Positions 42,301-52,353 of a stretch of 64,000 bases of DNA are shown here, piece after piece. This DNA comes from Edaphochlamys debaryana (lineage: Eukaryota; Chlorophyta; Chlorophyceae; Chlamydomonadales). The notes beneath the pieces are model-generated. The model did not search any database and was not told the origin of the DNA. It worked only from the letters and a program-made list of their open reading frames with translations. The stretch's first letter is position 1. Each line of letters begins with the position of its first letter. Both the position numbers and the translations under genes were made by a program. The DNA is taken from positions 243,210-307,209 of the forward strand of contig JAEHOE010000148.1 in assembly GCA_016858145.1 (NCBI GenBank). Direction: 5' to 3'.

Positions 42301-45300
42301 TCCCGATCGGCGGCGCCGCCGTAACCCGCGTCTTGGCCGCCATGCTGATCGGCCGGTGTCGCCGCCGCCGCAGGGTCTGGGCGTGGGGGCGGCGGCGGCG
42401 GCAGGTGTGGCGGCGGCGGCTGTCCCCTGGCGGAGTTCAGTGCTGACGCCGACGGCGTCGGCGGCACCGCCAGGGAGGGGTAGCCCGCGTGGCCCCACCG
42501 CTGGGAGGCTCGGGCCATGCTGAACCCCCCGACAGAGGCCAGGCCCCGAGCGGCGGCGACGGCGCCGCCGCGGGTCGGGCTCCCGGAGTCTCCCGGAGCA
42601 GCCGCCGTGGATGACGTCGCCGGTTGGGTGCCGTAAGGGCTGACGTCGGCGGCGGTGGAGGCCGGGGCGTTGGCCGAAGAGGTGGCGTCGGGCGCAGCAG
42701 ATGCAGCGGCGGTGGCGGCGGCGGCGGTGGCGGCGGGCAGGACTGGGGCGGGGCGGAGGAACTTGTAGCCCCGGCCGAAAGGCAGCGCAGCCACTGTCGT
42801 GGGGGCCGGCGGCGCCCCTGCCAGGCCCAAGCCGTCGCCGTCACCGGTGCCGCCGCCCCGCGCCTCCTCGCCCTCGTCTCCGCCCTCCGCGCCGCTGCCC
42901 TCATCCTCTGCCTCGCCTTCCTCCGCTTCATTTCCCTCCCCATCCTCCGCCTCCTCCTCCTCGCCGTCCTCCTCGCCGGTTTCCGCCCCGGACTCGCTCC
43001 CGCCTCCGCCGCCACCGCCGCCGCCGCTAGCGCCGTTCCGGCGGCGGAAGGGGTCCGATTTTGTCGGCATGGACTTGAGCCGTCGCGCTGCCGATGCCGC
43101 CGCCGGGCTCGCCTCGATCCTGCCCAATGGCTTCCTCACGTAAGCCTCGGCGGCTGCCTGTACGACACCCCACGGCGTGACGGTTGGGTCCGAGTCCAGA
43201 TCGAGGACTGCGGGGTGGTCCGGCATTGAAACCTGAATCCAGTTGGCGGTTGGTGAGAGCGGGCCGTCCGGGCTGTTGCCGTACGGGGCGTCGTTGTCGT
43301 GTGGCCGGTCGGGGGATTGCACGAAGGCGGAGGGGGATGCGGGGTGGGTTTCGTGCCGGTGTGCGTAGCGGTTGCGGGAGGGGCTGGTGGGCGAGGGGGC
43401 GGTGAGGGAGGCGATGGAGGGGGGCGGGGGCGGGGGGTCGGGTACGTGGCGTGGCGGGCTGCCGTTGCGAGGGGGCGAGGGCGCCAGGGCTTGGGCTGAG
43501 GCGCGGAGGTCAGCCGCGAGGGTGGGCGCGTTGAGCCTCTGGGGGTACCAGGAAACAGCAAACTGGTTCACAAGTGGGGCCATGCGGGGTACGAAACGTT
43601 CCTCGTGTTTGACAAACACTTGACAAGAAGAACAGAAACGGTAAGACGCACAGTCCCCGGTATCCATTTGCATCCCCAGCACAGCCTATCTATGTCAGCC
43701 AGCGGTGTCGCTTCGCTCTCTGCCCCGTCCGCTCACCCGCAGGCTGTGTCCCCTCAACAGCCGGTTCCTGCGCGCCACCTCCCCGCGCTCCCGGGCCGCG
43801 GCCTTCACCAGCAGCAGCATCTTGGACTCGGCCAGCACGCGCAGCTCCTGGGGGCAGGAGGGGACGGGGGGGAGGGGTGAATCGTGTGTGTATGCGCGGT
43901 CGTGTGGGGTGCCGTACACGCAGCAGCATCTTGGACTCGGCTAGCCTTAGCACGCGCAGCTCCTGGGGAGGCGAGGACCAGGGGGGTTGCTACGGCGCAG
44001 AGCCCAGAGCCCGCACCACTGCCCCCCGCATCAGGGCCCACAGCTCTCGCCCTGGCCCCGCAGCCCTCCAGTCTGCCAGCCGACCATGTTATCCCGCCCG
44101 TCCCGCTCCAGCCCCGCAGTACGCACCCTATCTGCTTACCCTTCCCCCCATGTTATCCCGCTCCACCCCACATACACACCTCGAGCTGCGCCGGCGGGCA
44201 GAGGCGCAGGAAGTGCGCCCTGCGCAGGCGGTAGAGCTGCACGTCCGTGGCGGTGCGGATGGAGGCGGTGCGGCGCCGCATGTTGCCAAACACGCTCTGG
44301 GGGCGGAGGAAAGGGGGGGGAAGGGAGGAAGGGAGGAAGAGCTAAGCGTTGGAAAAGCAACACGTGTGTGGTTGAAAAGGGGCGCAGAGGCCGGTAACTT
44401 GTGCGCAGCAGAGGCCAGAGGTAAGCGCCCCCGAGGCACTCACCATGTCGCCGATCAGGTGGCCCGCTTGTACGGCAGCAACCTGCGTACGGCATACGAC
44501 GTGCGACAGTCAGGTGAACGGATGCCACCTTGGTTGAGCGCCGCTACCACCATGCCCTCGAGCGCGCTGCTTGCTTTCCAATGCCAACCTGTTCTCCTTC
44601 CATTTCATCCCGAAATTCCCCCCTCCGGCTCCTGCCCCCGCCCTTGCCTGCGTGGTTCGCCGCGGGTCGGTCTCCGGGGGGCGATTGGTAGAGGGGTGCC
44701 AGCGGGGATCAATCACGATGTGGCACCTAGGGGACGCAGGGTCAAAGAAGTCGTATAAGGCATGAATAAGTCACAGCATTCAATCCCGCCACATACACGT
44801 GAACACCACCACCGCCGCCACCGCCACAAACAACGCCCCTGCAACCACCTCGGCCCGGCCCCACCTGCCCGACGCCACGGCCCACAGGCACTCCGCCGCG
44901 TCCCCCTGGCGACACAGCACCTCCCGGGGCCGGAGGGACTGCAGGGAAGGGTGTGCGGGCGTGGGAGAGGCACGCGAATAACTATCTGGGCGTCTCGTGC
45001 GATTTCAACCCCACACGCTCTGCTTGCTATGTGCCGCGTCCCCCACTACCCAGCGCAATCCGCCCGCACTCATTCGCCCACATGTGACAACCGCTTCGGG
45101 CCCACCCAGGCCCACACGTGTCGTACCACGGGGAAGAACACGGGCGCCAGGCGCTCCACCACCCGGCGGGGCATGCCCCCAATCACGGGGAGGCTCTGGA
45201 GGAAGTCCACCTGGGGTCAGGGGCAGAGGGAGATAGGAAACATGTCTGGGGTGGAGGTAGAGATAATGGCAGCGGAAAGGGATGCGAGATGCAGACTCTA

Positions 45301-46984
45301 GCGGGCCATGACATGGGCCCCCCAGGGGCGGCAAGTGGGCCCGTAAACCGGTTCCCAGGGGCGCTTGCCTTTGCATTGAACGCCGCCCTCAGCGGCGGGG
45401 CGATGGTTTCGTTGAAGAGCTGCTTGGGCACCCTCAGGAGCACGGCGGAGTCTGACACGACCTGGCCGGGGCGGTCAAAGAGGCGAGGGCGGAGGGCGGG
45501 GAGAAGCCGCGGGGGAGCGTGAGTGACGATAGGTACCTGGGAGCTTCACCAGACCCCATGTGACCTACCCCACCTCCATGAGCCATACTGCAGGCAGGCA
45601 GCCAGGAGGCGCGATGCGCCTTCGTTCGCCCGCCTAGCCCCCGCCCCCCAGGAGCGGTGCAACCCCATCGACCAACGCCCCCAGCAGTGCAGCCCCACAA
45701 CAATCCCAGCCAACGCCCCACCGTTGCGCGGTAGGGCCGGCGGATGCCCGCAAGAAGGGGCTCCTCTCCCGCCACCTCCCGGGGCCCGTGCCGCTGCAGA
45801 AGGTAGTCCTCTGCAGGGTCACCGAGGAGGGTAGAGGGGCAGGGCGGCGAGCGGCATGACGGAGCCCGTTCTGACTGGGCGCTCTCCTCCGCTAGCCCCC
45901 TCCCCCTGCCCCGTCTAGGCTCCCGGCCGCTTGCCCGGGCAGAACCAAGAGCGAGGTGCGCACGTCCGCTACCCTGATCCCTTTCTGCACCTCAACCGTT
46001 GCCCCAAGCCCCAAGCTCCCTTCACAGCCTCACCCTCTCGTGCTTCGCCCGTGCCGTCCCCCGAGGCGGACGCCCTCCGGTGGCGCGAGGAGTAGCTGGA
46101 CAGAAACACGTCCCCGGCGCTGCGGGAGCCCAGGAAGCCGCTGGCGGCCCTGCACATGGGCAAATAAGAGCAGGGCGTGTGACTCGGAGCTTACACCACG
46201 AGCATCTTGCGGCACTTATATATAGAGCGGCGGGCAGTGCATTCCATGGCACCACCCAGCTCGCATACCCGTGCCTCTGTCTCCCTCAGCTCTCTTGACC
46301 CCCGCAACACGCACAGCGCCTAACCCACGTCCCAGCCTCCAAGCCGCGCCCCATTACGCCTTCACGCCCCACCTGCTGGGGGAGTGCGAGCCCCCCGCGT
46401 GGTGGGACTGGTGGCCCCCCGTGTGGTCCGTCAGCGCCAGGGCCCCGTCCAGCACCAACAGGCAAGAGTCGGGCACACCGCCCTGCTTTTGGACCAGAGA
46501 GCCCTCGGGCAGCCGCTCGCCCGTCACCTAGTGGTGGTGGAGAGGGGATAGGCGAAGTGGATGGGGGGGAGGGAGGTGGAGTTGGCGCGGAGCGGAGCGG
46601 GGGGTTGAGGCGGTGTGGAATGGCGTCGCCCACCTGCTGTGCCAGCTGCGTGAGCGCCACGCCCCCCGCGTCGCGTAGCTTTGGGAACTCCGCGAGCAGA
46701 GCGGCGATGGCGGCGACCTGTGCGTTGCCGGGCGTGAGGCGGGTTGAGGCGTGGCGGGAGGAAGACACGGGCATGGGCGGAGGGGACGAGGGGGTGGACG
46801 AGGGGATGGCCGAAGGGCCATCGGTGCCGACACATCCCTTTTGTCCCCGTCGCAATTTCTGCCCAGTTTCAGCAGTTACCTGTTCCTGTGTACGCGCCTC
46901 CGGAGGCGCCAGCAGCCACGCGGTCGCGTTCGCCAAGCGGTCATCCGTCCGGACTCCGCTGACGCTGGACACGACCTCCCGCAT
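39344..46984 (-). CDS. Tandem cyclic-nucleotide-binding-domain protein with long disordered tail
   Basis: Fourteen exons join in phase: 46984-46880, 46717-46634, 46527-46373, 46149-46034, 45810-45722, 45461-45369, 45210-45127, 44938-44865, 44726-44648, 44482-44444, 44296-44180, 43847-43737, 43601-40986 and 40798-39344, giving about 1,738 residues. The first cNMP-binding domain (about 64-214) contains GSLVQKQGGVPDSCLLVLDG, the phosphate-cassette-like AGEEPLLAGIRRPYRAT and VVSDSAVLLRVPK. The second (about 215-345) contains FLQSLPVIGGMP, EVLCRQGDAAECLWAVASG, IGDMSVFGNMRRRTAS and DVQLYRLRRAHFLRL. In the second cassette the usual Gly-Glu is Gly-Asp. Paired domains of this sort sense cAMP or cGMP in PKA and PKG regulatory regions, but no kinase, channel or phosphodiesterase domain is present. 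The last 1,350 residues are Gly/Ala/Pro/Ser-rich with acidic blocks. Two introns use GC donors (45368, 44647). The acceptor at 43602 is the least certain. Confidence 0.82.
40555..40720 (-). repeat. In-frame minisatellite encoding SSAHGG/STHGG repeats
   Basis: Imperfect units of about 18-24 bp in the last exon of the cNMP-binding gene encode repeated HGG(T/A)S(T/A) motifs, such as SSAHGGTSTHGGTS. They form part of the disordered tail. Confidence 0.7.
43800..43975 (-). repeat. Duplicated acceptor plus exon start (cNMP-binding gene)
   Basis: The CAG|GAGCTGCGCGTGCT acceptor and exon start encoding ELRVLAESKMLL (AG at 43849-43848) is preceded in transcript order by a copy with AG at 43964-43963. 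That copy has an internal insertion encoding RL and loses the frame. Spacing is 115 bp. Confidence 0.8.
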
Positions 46985-47472
46985 AGTTACAAGTGTTTCC
47001 CTAGTAGCTTGGGCGACGACTGGATGGCCGCGGAAGGGCCGCTGCTGCGGGGCAGCATGGCCCTCTTCGAGTTGCTTATCGCGGTTTCATGGCCTGCAGC
47101 CTGTAGTGATGCTAACGTATGTGTACACAAGCTTGCTATGCGTGCAATGTCAAAGTTGTACTAAGTCTCTACATCGGTCAACTCCGCAGTGCCGTGGGGT
47201 CCCCCCGCAAGCTGGGAGGGGGAGATGCCCTGGTAACTGGCTTAAAGGGGGCTTGGCCGACGGCGGGAGGGGGAGGTGAGGGGGGAAGGAAGCGGCGTGC
47301 AACGCGTCCCTACAACGGCCTTCGTGTCGGTGCCTATGGGCGGAGGCCCCGGCCCCCGGGCGCCCCGGAGAGCGTCCGTCTCATGATACAACTGAGCCGA
47401 CTGAGCTTTGGTCACAGCGGTCTGACGTCACCAAATGGCGTTCCTCGTGCGTGGAAGCGTGGTGTGACGTTT

Positions 47473-47523
47473 AGTCTGACCCCTGGAGCAGTCTGACCCC
47501 TGGAGCAGTCTGACCCCTGGAGC
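47473..47523 (+). repeat. 17-bp tandem repeat, three copies
   Basis: Three perfect units of AGTCTGACCCCTGGAGC lie head to tail. Confidence 0.95.
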
Positions 47524-47632
47524 ACCGGCGGACCGGCTGCGGTCGGGAGACCTGTCGAGGCTGGGCTTTTCGGGGCGCACTGAGCTCCAGGCTACCGTCC
47601 AGCGGAGCTGGAAGGGGGAGGGGGGGTGGAAT

Positions 47633-47872
47633 GTGGTTGTCGGGGTAACGGCAGCACAGCGGGCTGAGTTTCGGCGCAGGGCGAAGGAGGTGCGGGTGGT
47701 GAGCGGGGTGGTGGTGACGCCCTACCTCAACGCGCTCGGCAGGGCGCTGAGGAAGGAGCGGAAGCCTATCTTCGATGAGCTGCAAGCCAAGGGCCTGGTG
47801 CCTCGCTGGTTTAAAGGGGCGGATATCCTGTTTCGTGAGGGGGGGGGCTGGATGCGGCAGGGGTACCCTTAG
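47633..47872 (+). other. ATG-less reading frame, possible retroelement remnant
   Basis: An open frame without an ATG encodes about 79 residues, including AAQRAEFRRRAKEVRVVSGV, KPIFDELQAKGLVPRWFKGA and DILFREGGGW, ending at 47872. Its balanced composition and charged-hydrophobic pattern look protein-like, unlike most open frames in this GC-rich DNA. It gives the impression of a retroelement ORF fragment, but I cannot name the family and no reverse transcriptase lies nearby. Confidence 0.3.
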
Positions 47873-49313
47873 GGGATGGGCGGTTCTATGGCCCAGTTAC
47901 GGGCGGGGTCAAGCCCCAGGCGGTTGATGGTCGCGCTTTGCGCAGTTCTAGGTCTTGCAGGAGGCAAGGCCTGTGGAGTAGGCCGAACGGCCGCAGCGTC
48001 CAGCGCTGTGATTCTTTTGAGGATCCTTCATTGTAAACCCGAGGACTGGAGCACCGTCGAAAATTGGGATGGTGGCCGAATGGGGGCTTTGGGTGGCGCA
48101 TGTCGGCATGTGAGGCCGTGTGACACCTCATGCTCCGCTGCCTCCGATGCCAGGATGCCAGGCGGTACTGTTCTGGCCACAGCTCGTCATACATGAGGCC
48201 CAGGACATGAACAGCGCGGATGGAAGGTAGGATGGAGGGTCCACGAATGGCCAGTGGACAGGACCCAAGCCCCGCCGAGCAACGCTGCCGATTCACGCGC
48301 GCAAGGCAGTAGCGCACACGAAGAGCTGTCGATTGGCCCGACAGCGGAGGAAAACGGGTTACGCTGTGGCCACGTACGGGGGGTCGGAACTTTCCTGGGG
48401 TGGCGTACGAAACTGATGTTTTTACCCCCCCCCCCCCCTGACCCAGCAAGGGCACGCGCTGACACCCAATGTCGATGAACTCACAACTGCACGGTCCAAT
48501 CCCCCGCCCACTGAAGCGGGCCATGACATCATGGGTATCGCCTGGCCCCTGCACCGCCTGTGTGTGGCCCCATGACTGGATGAGGCAGGGTTAGAAGAAC
48601 ATCAACGAAGCGAAGCGCTTGGTTGTGGATGAGGCAGCAGGGTGCTGGGCTGCTGGCAGAGCACCGTTGTCTGGCCGATTGAGGAGGCTGCGACTGTAAC
48701 ACGCTGCTACTGGTCATGGCGTTTGAACTGGACACGCAGGGGTGGAGGGCCTTTGGGTATGTACGGGGCCAGACACTGAGCAGAAGAGGGGTGGAGGAAA
48801 GGGGTGAGCTGCTGAAGAGCTGGTGTCACCTTGGCTCGTCAGGAAGCGCCCAGCCAAGATTCTTCGTATTTAGACGTGAAGAGCATTGAGGCATCCTTCT
48901 GGCAATCATTTAGTTGCATGTGGACCGAGCCGGACAAGCACACGAGGAAGCCAACAGCACGTCACCTCCTTCCACCTAATCCAATTGAGTTGCGGGTTGC
49001 TAAAGCGTGTCAGACACGCGCAGGCATGCAAACCCCTCGAAAGCATGTGCACAACTCATGCATACCGGTATATGTATATGTGCATTTGAGTATATAGTAT
49101 CTGTGCCTCCCTCCTTCAAACCACCCTACCTTGTCCCCGCGCTACCTCACATTCTACACATGACCTCCCGACCACTTTGGCGGTCATGGTCCCCACTATG
49201 CACAGTGTCGTACACTTTTGAGGCGGCCGCGGATGTCGACGCAGACCCTGCCCTGGGATGCTCTATCCTATCCCTTGAATCAAAGTCACTCAACGGGCAT
49301 GCTTGGCTTAGGC

Positions 49314-52300
49314 TTAGCCCTTAGCATGCGGTGACGCCCCAGTGGCACGCCAGGAAGATGGGGGGGGGGCACTGGTCGAGTTCTTGGCGCCGCCCACGCG
49401 CGCGGACATGGTAACGTTGGTGCCCTCAGCGCCCGGAATGCCGGTGATGGTAGCCGTAGGGAACTGCGGGCGGCGGAGACGGGCGCAGCGAAGGGATAAG
49501 GGTCGGCAAGAAAAAAAGGCAGGAGCGCGAGGCGCCTTGCAAGCAGCGAAGCTTCAGCGCACCACGCGCCTTTAGCTGCAACCTGCGGCGGCGCTGTTGA
49601 TGCAATAGGCCCAGACCAGAATGCGAAAGCAACATGGTGTTTGCTCTTGCGCACACCCCGCAATGCGGGCCCCTGGCCTCCACCCGCCCACGGCAGGCTC
49701 TTACCTGGCCGGGGTTGACGTTGGGGATCTGGTTGTAGCTGGCGTAGAAGTGGGCCTGGTCCACCACGGCGGTGACGTTGGCGTTGTTGCGGATGAGCAG
49801 GGAGCAGGAGGCGGACACGAAGGTGGCGTTGACGGCGCGACTGCGTGGGGGGAGGGGGGTGGGGTGGGGTGGGGTGGGGTCGGGTGGGGTGAGGTGGGGT
49901 GGGGCTTCACTCCTTGTGGGCGGCTCGGCAAGGATTGGCGCCGCATGGCTGGCAATGCATGCACTGCTGCCGTACTCACACTTGGATGATGACGCCGCCG
50001 ACGTCCCAGCCCCTGCGAGGGTCGTTCTTGGCGCAGCCGGCGCAGCCGAAGGGGCCGGCGGCGATGGCGGTGGCGGTGGTGGCGGTGGTGAAGGTCGTGC
50101 CGGACGCGGGGGTGGTGATGGTGAAGTAGCCGCCCCACCTGCGTGCATGCACCATGGTACACGTTGCCTCAGTATCGTCGGGAAGGGCAGGGTTGCTGGC
50201 AAACAATCAGAGAAAGTGCGTATTGTTGGGACACCTGGCCACCGCTCTATGAGACACGGCACCCCACAACACTACTTGGCCAGACCTAGCCCTATCTACT
50301 AGCAGTGGTGCGGTTGGACCCAGTAGACCGGTGTGGGAGGGGACTCACTTGACATTGGGGTCGGTGATGATGTTTGAAATCGGGTTCCAGGTGAAGAGGG
50401 GGGACGTCTGGGACACGGGTGCGCCCGTGGTGAACTTGAAAGTGGGCACAGTGGTCCCCGGGGGAGCCTCGCCGGTGGTCCCTGCGAGTCAGGGAAGCAG
50501 GGGACACGGGATTAGAACACAAGCGGTGGTAGGTGCTATTGAGGGTACCGTACGGAAGCGCCTCAACATGTCTTCCATGCAGCTTGGAGCGCCAAAACGC
50601 AGCGAGCGGTGGCACTCACGAGGAGCGGCCCAAATGGTGTCGTTCCCGCAGGCAGGCGGAGATGGAGGAGGCGCCAGGGGCGGAACCGCAAGGTTGGGGG
50701 TGACGGGGCCGTTGGGAGGGCTGGGCGGCGGGGGACTAGGAGGCGGGGGAGGCGGGGGTGGGGGAGGGGGGCTAGGAGGAGGGGGGCTGGGCGGCGGAGG
50801 CGGAGGAGGGGGGCTGGGCGGCGGAGGCGGAGGAGGGGGCGGAGGAGGGCTCGGGGGAGGAGGGCTAGGAGGCGGGGGGAGGAGGGGGTGGGGGGAGGGG
50901 GGCTGGGAGGCGGCGGGCTGGGAGGTGGAGGGGGAGGAGGAGGAGGAGGGGGGCTGGGGGGAGGGGGGCTCGGGGGAGGAGGGGGAGGCGGGGGCGGGGG
51001 CGGGCTGGGCGGAGGGGGGCTGGGCGGCGGAGGCGGGGGAGGGGGAGGGGGGGGACTGGGAGGAGGAGGGCTCGGGGGCGGAGGGGGAGGCGGGCTGGGA
51101 GGAGGAGGGCTCGGGGGCGGAGGAGGAGGCGGGCTGGGCGGCGGCGCGCAGCCCGTAATGGTCACCGTAAAGTCGCAGACGCTGCCCAAGTCCCCGCAGC
51201 CGCCGCCGCCTGCGCAGCAAGTGCCCGCCGGCTCGCAGTCGTTGTTTCCGTCGAGGTTCCCGTCGTGCATCTGGGGACACGGACAGAGAGCGAGAGATCA
51301 AACAGGCAGCGCGCGGAGCACACGGACACTGGGGGTCCGGCGGGGGTCAGGGAGGAGGGGCGGCGCTACCGCTGCATGAGCTTTATCTGGCCTGTGGGTG
51401 TATCTCAGTTTGACGGTTCGCAGGGACGCAACCACGCACCCCAGCCGACCGAGTTGCTGAGGCTGCTTGTGCGCCCCGCCCCGCCCATCCACTTGCCTGG
51501 GCCTCGAAGGTGTAGACGGTGTTCAGGATGTAGTAGCTGACCGTCGACACTTCGTTGCAGGTGTTGCCCGAAGCCTTGCCGGCGGGGCAGGAGCCGGTGT
51601 CCAGGCCGCAGGTCCCGGGGGCGAACTCGCGGCAGCAGAACCACCTGGGGGCGGGGGCGGGGGCAGGGACGCGACGGGTGAACAGGGAGTGAGCTGTCTC
51701 GAGTCAGACGTTGACGTCACGTGACGGGCGGTGGGCGTAGCGGGCACACATGGCGGTGGCGGATGCATGCTCGTGTCGTAAGTCCCGCCCCCAGGCAGCC
51801 CACCTACCCATGGGCCCCGCCAGACGACCCTCCCACTCACGAGACGGTGGACCCCTTGCAGCTGCCCATGTTGACGGTGACATAGTTGTGGGTCGAGTTG
51901 TAGTAAGTGCACGTGGCGGTGACGCACGTTGCCAGCCTGCGGGGAGGAGGATAGGAACGTGGCGGGGCGCTCTCGTCAGCTGGGGTCAACGACCGCTGGC
52001 CGGTATTAATCCCTCGAATGCCGTATGCGGATCACGGGCAACGGCACTAAGCTGGGCGGGGCCCCACCGCCCCCCACTGGGCGCGCGGGGCCCCGCCGCC
52101 CCCCTGCTGGCGGGGGGCCCGCCGCCCCGCCCCCACCCAAATGCGAGACCCTGACTCACTTTGAGCAGTTGAACGAGCACTTCGGCCCGCCCTGCGTCAG
52201 CTTACGGCCGGAGTATGCAGGGAAGTCTGCTGCGTCGACGAGCTCGCCCTTTTGCTCATGGAGACCACGGCGAGCCGTCGTCCCGATGGGGGCGCTCGCG

Positions 52301-52353
52301 AGTGTCGCCACCAGCAAGGCGACGCCAAGCGCTGTTCTGAGCCTTGGCAACAT
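49314..52353 (-). CDS. Pherophorin (hydroxyproline-rich extracellular matrix protein)
   Basis: Eight exons: 52353-52160, 51936-51841, 51644-51497, 51270-50620, 50481-50349, 50138-49980, 49840-49705 and 49463-49314. The product is about 555 residues if one frame break is allowed for. The ATG at 52353 opens a signal peptide (LRTALGVALLVATLASA). A Cys-rich N-terminal pherophorin domain follows (CSFNCSK, CVTATCTYYNSTHNYVTVN, WFCCREFAPGTCGLDTGSCP). Next is a long [12 protein letters not shown] rod, then a C-terminal pherophorin domain (TPNLAVPPLAP, FKFTTGAPVSQTSPLFTWN, GPFGCAGCAKNDPRRGWDVG, SCSLLIRNNANVTAVVDQ). Such proteins are secreted and cross-linked in the volvocine cell wall. The rod changes frame near 50870-50900 in a C-homopolymer region, so the two domains are not continuous as given. 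The intron after 51497 has a GC donor (GCAAGT). The last residues (after SARVGGAKNSTSAPPP) follow a 9-10 base homopolymer and may also be misread. Confidence 0.85.

Larger units (their letters stand above)
46985..49313. other. 2.3-kb intergenic region
   Basis: It contains the promoter side of the cNMP-binding gene and the 3' side of the pherophorin. The contents I can name are a 17-bp tandem repeat (47473-47523), a possible retroelement-derived reading frame (47633-47872) and a short relative of the 30.3-kb repeat at 48588-48620. The rest shows no gene. Confidence 0.5.

Noticed and set aside
40926..43682. A single 918-codon gene beginning at 43682
   Set aside because: That position is GTG, not ATG, and the frame is better explained as exon 13 of the longer gene, joined to the cNMP-binding exons upstream and, through a good 187-nt intron, to the frame ending at 39344.
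45118..45126. Alternative donor for exon 7 of the cNMP-binding gene (GTGTGG at 45117)
   Set aside because: It keeps phase, but the donor at 45126 (GTACGA) gives the helix-to-strand spacing normal for cNMP-binding domains.
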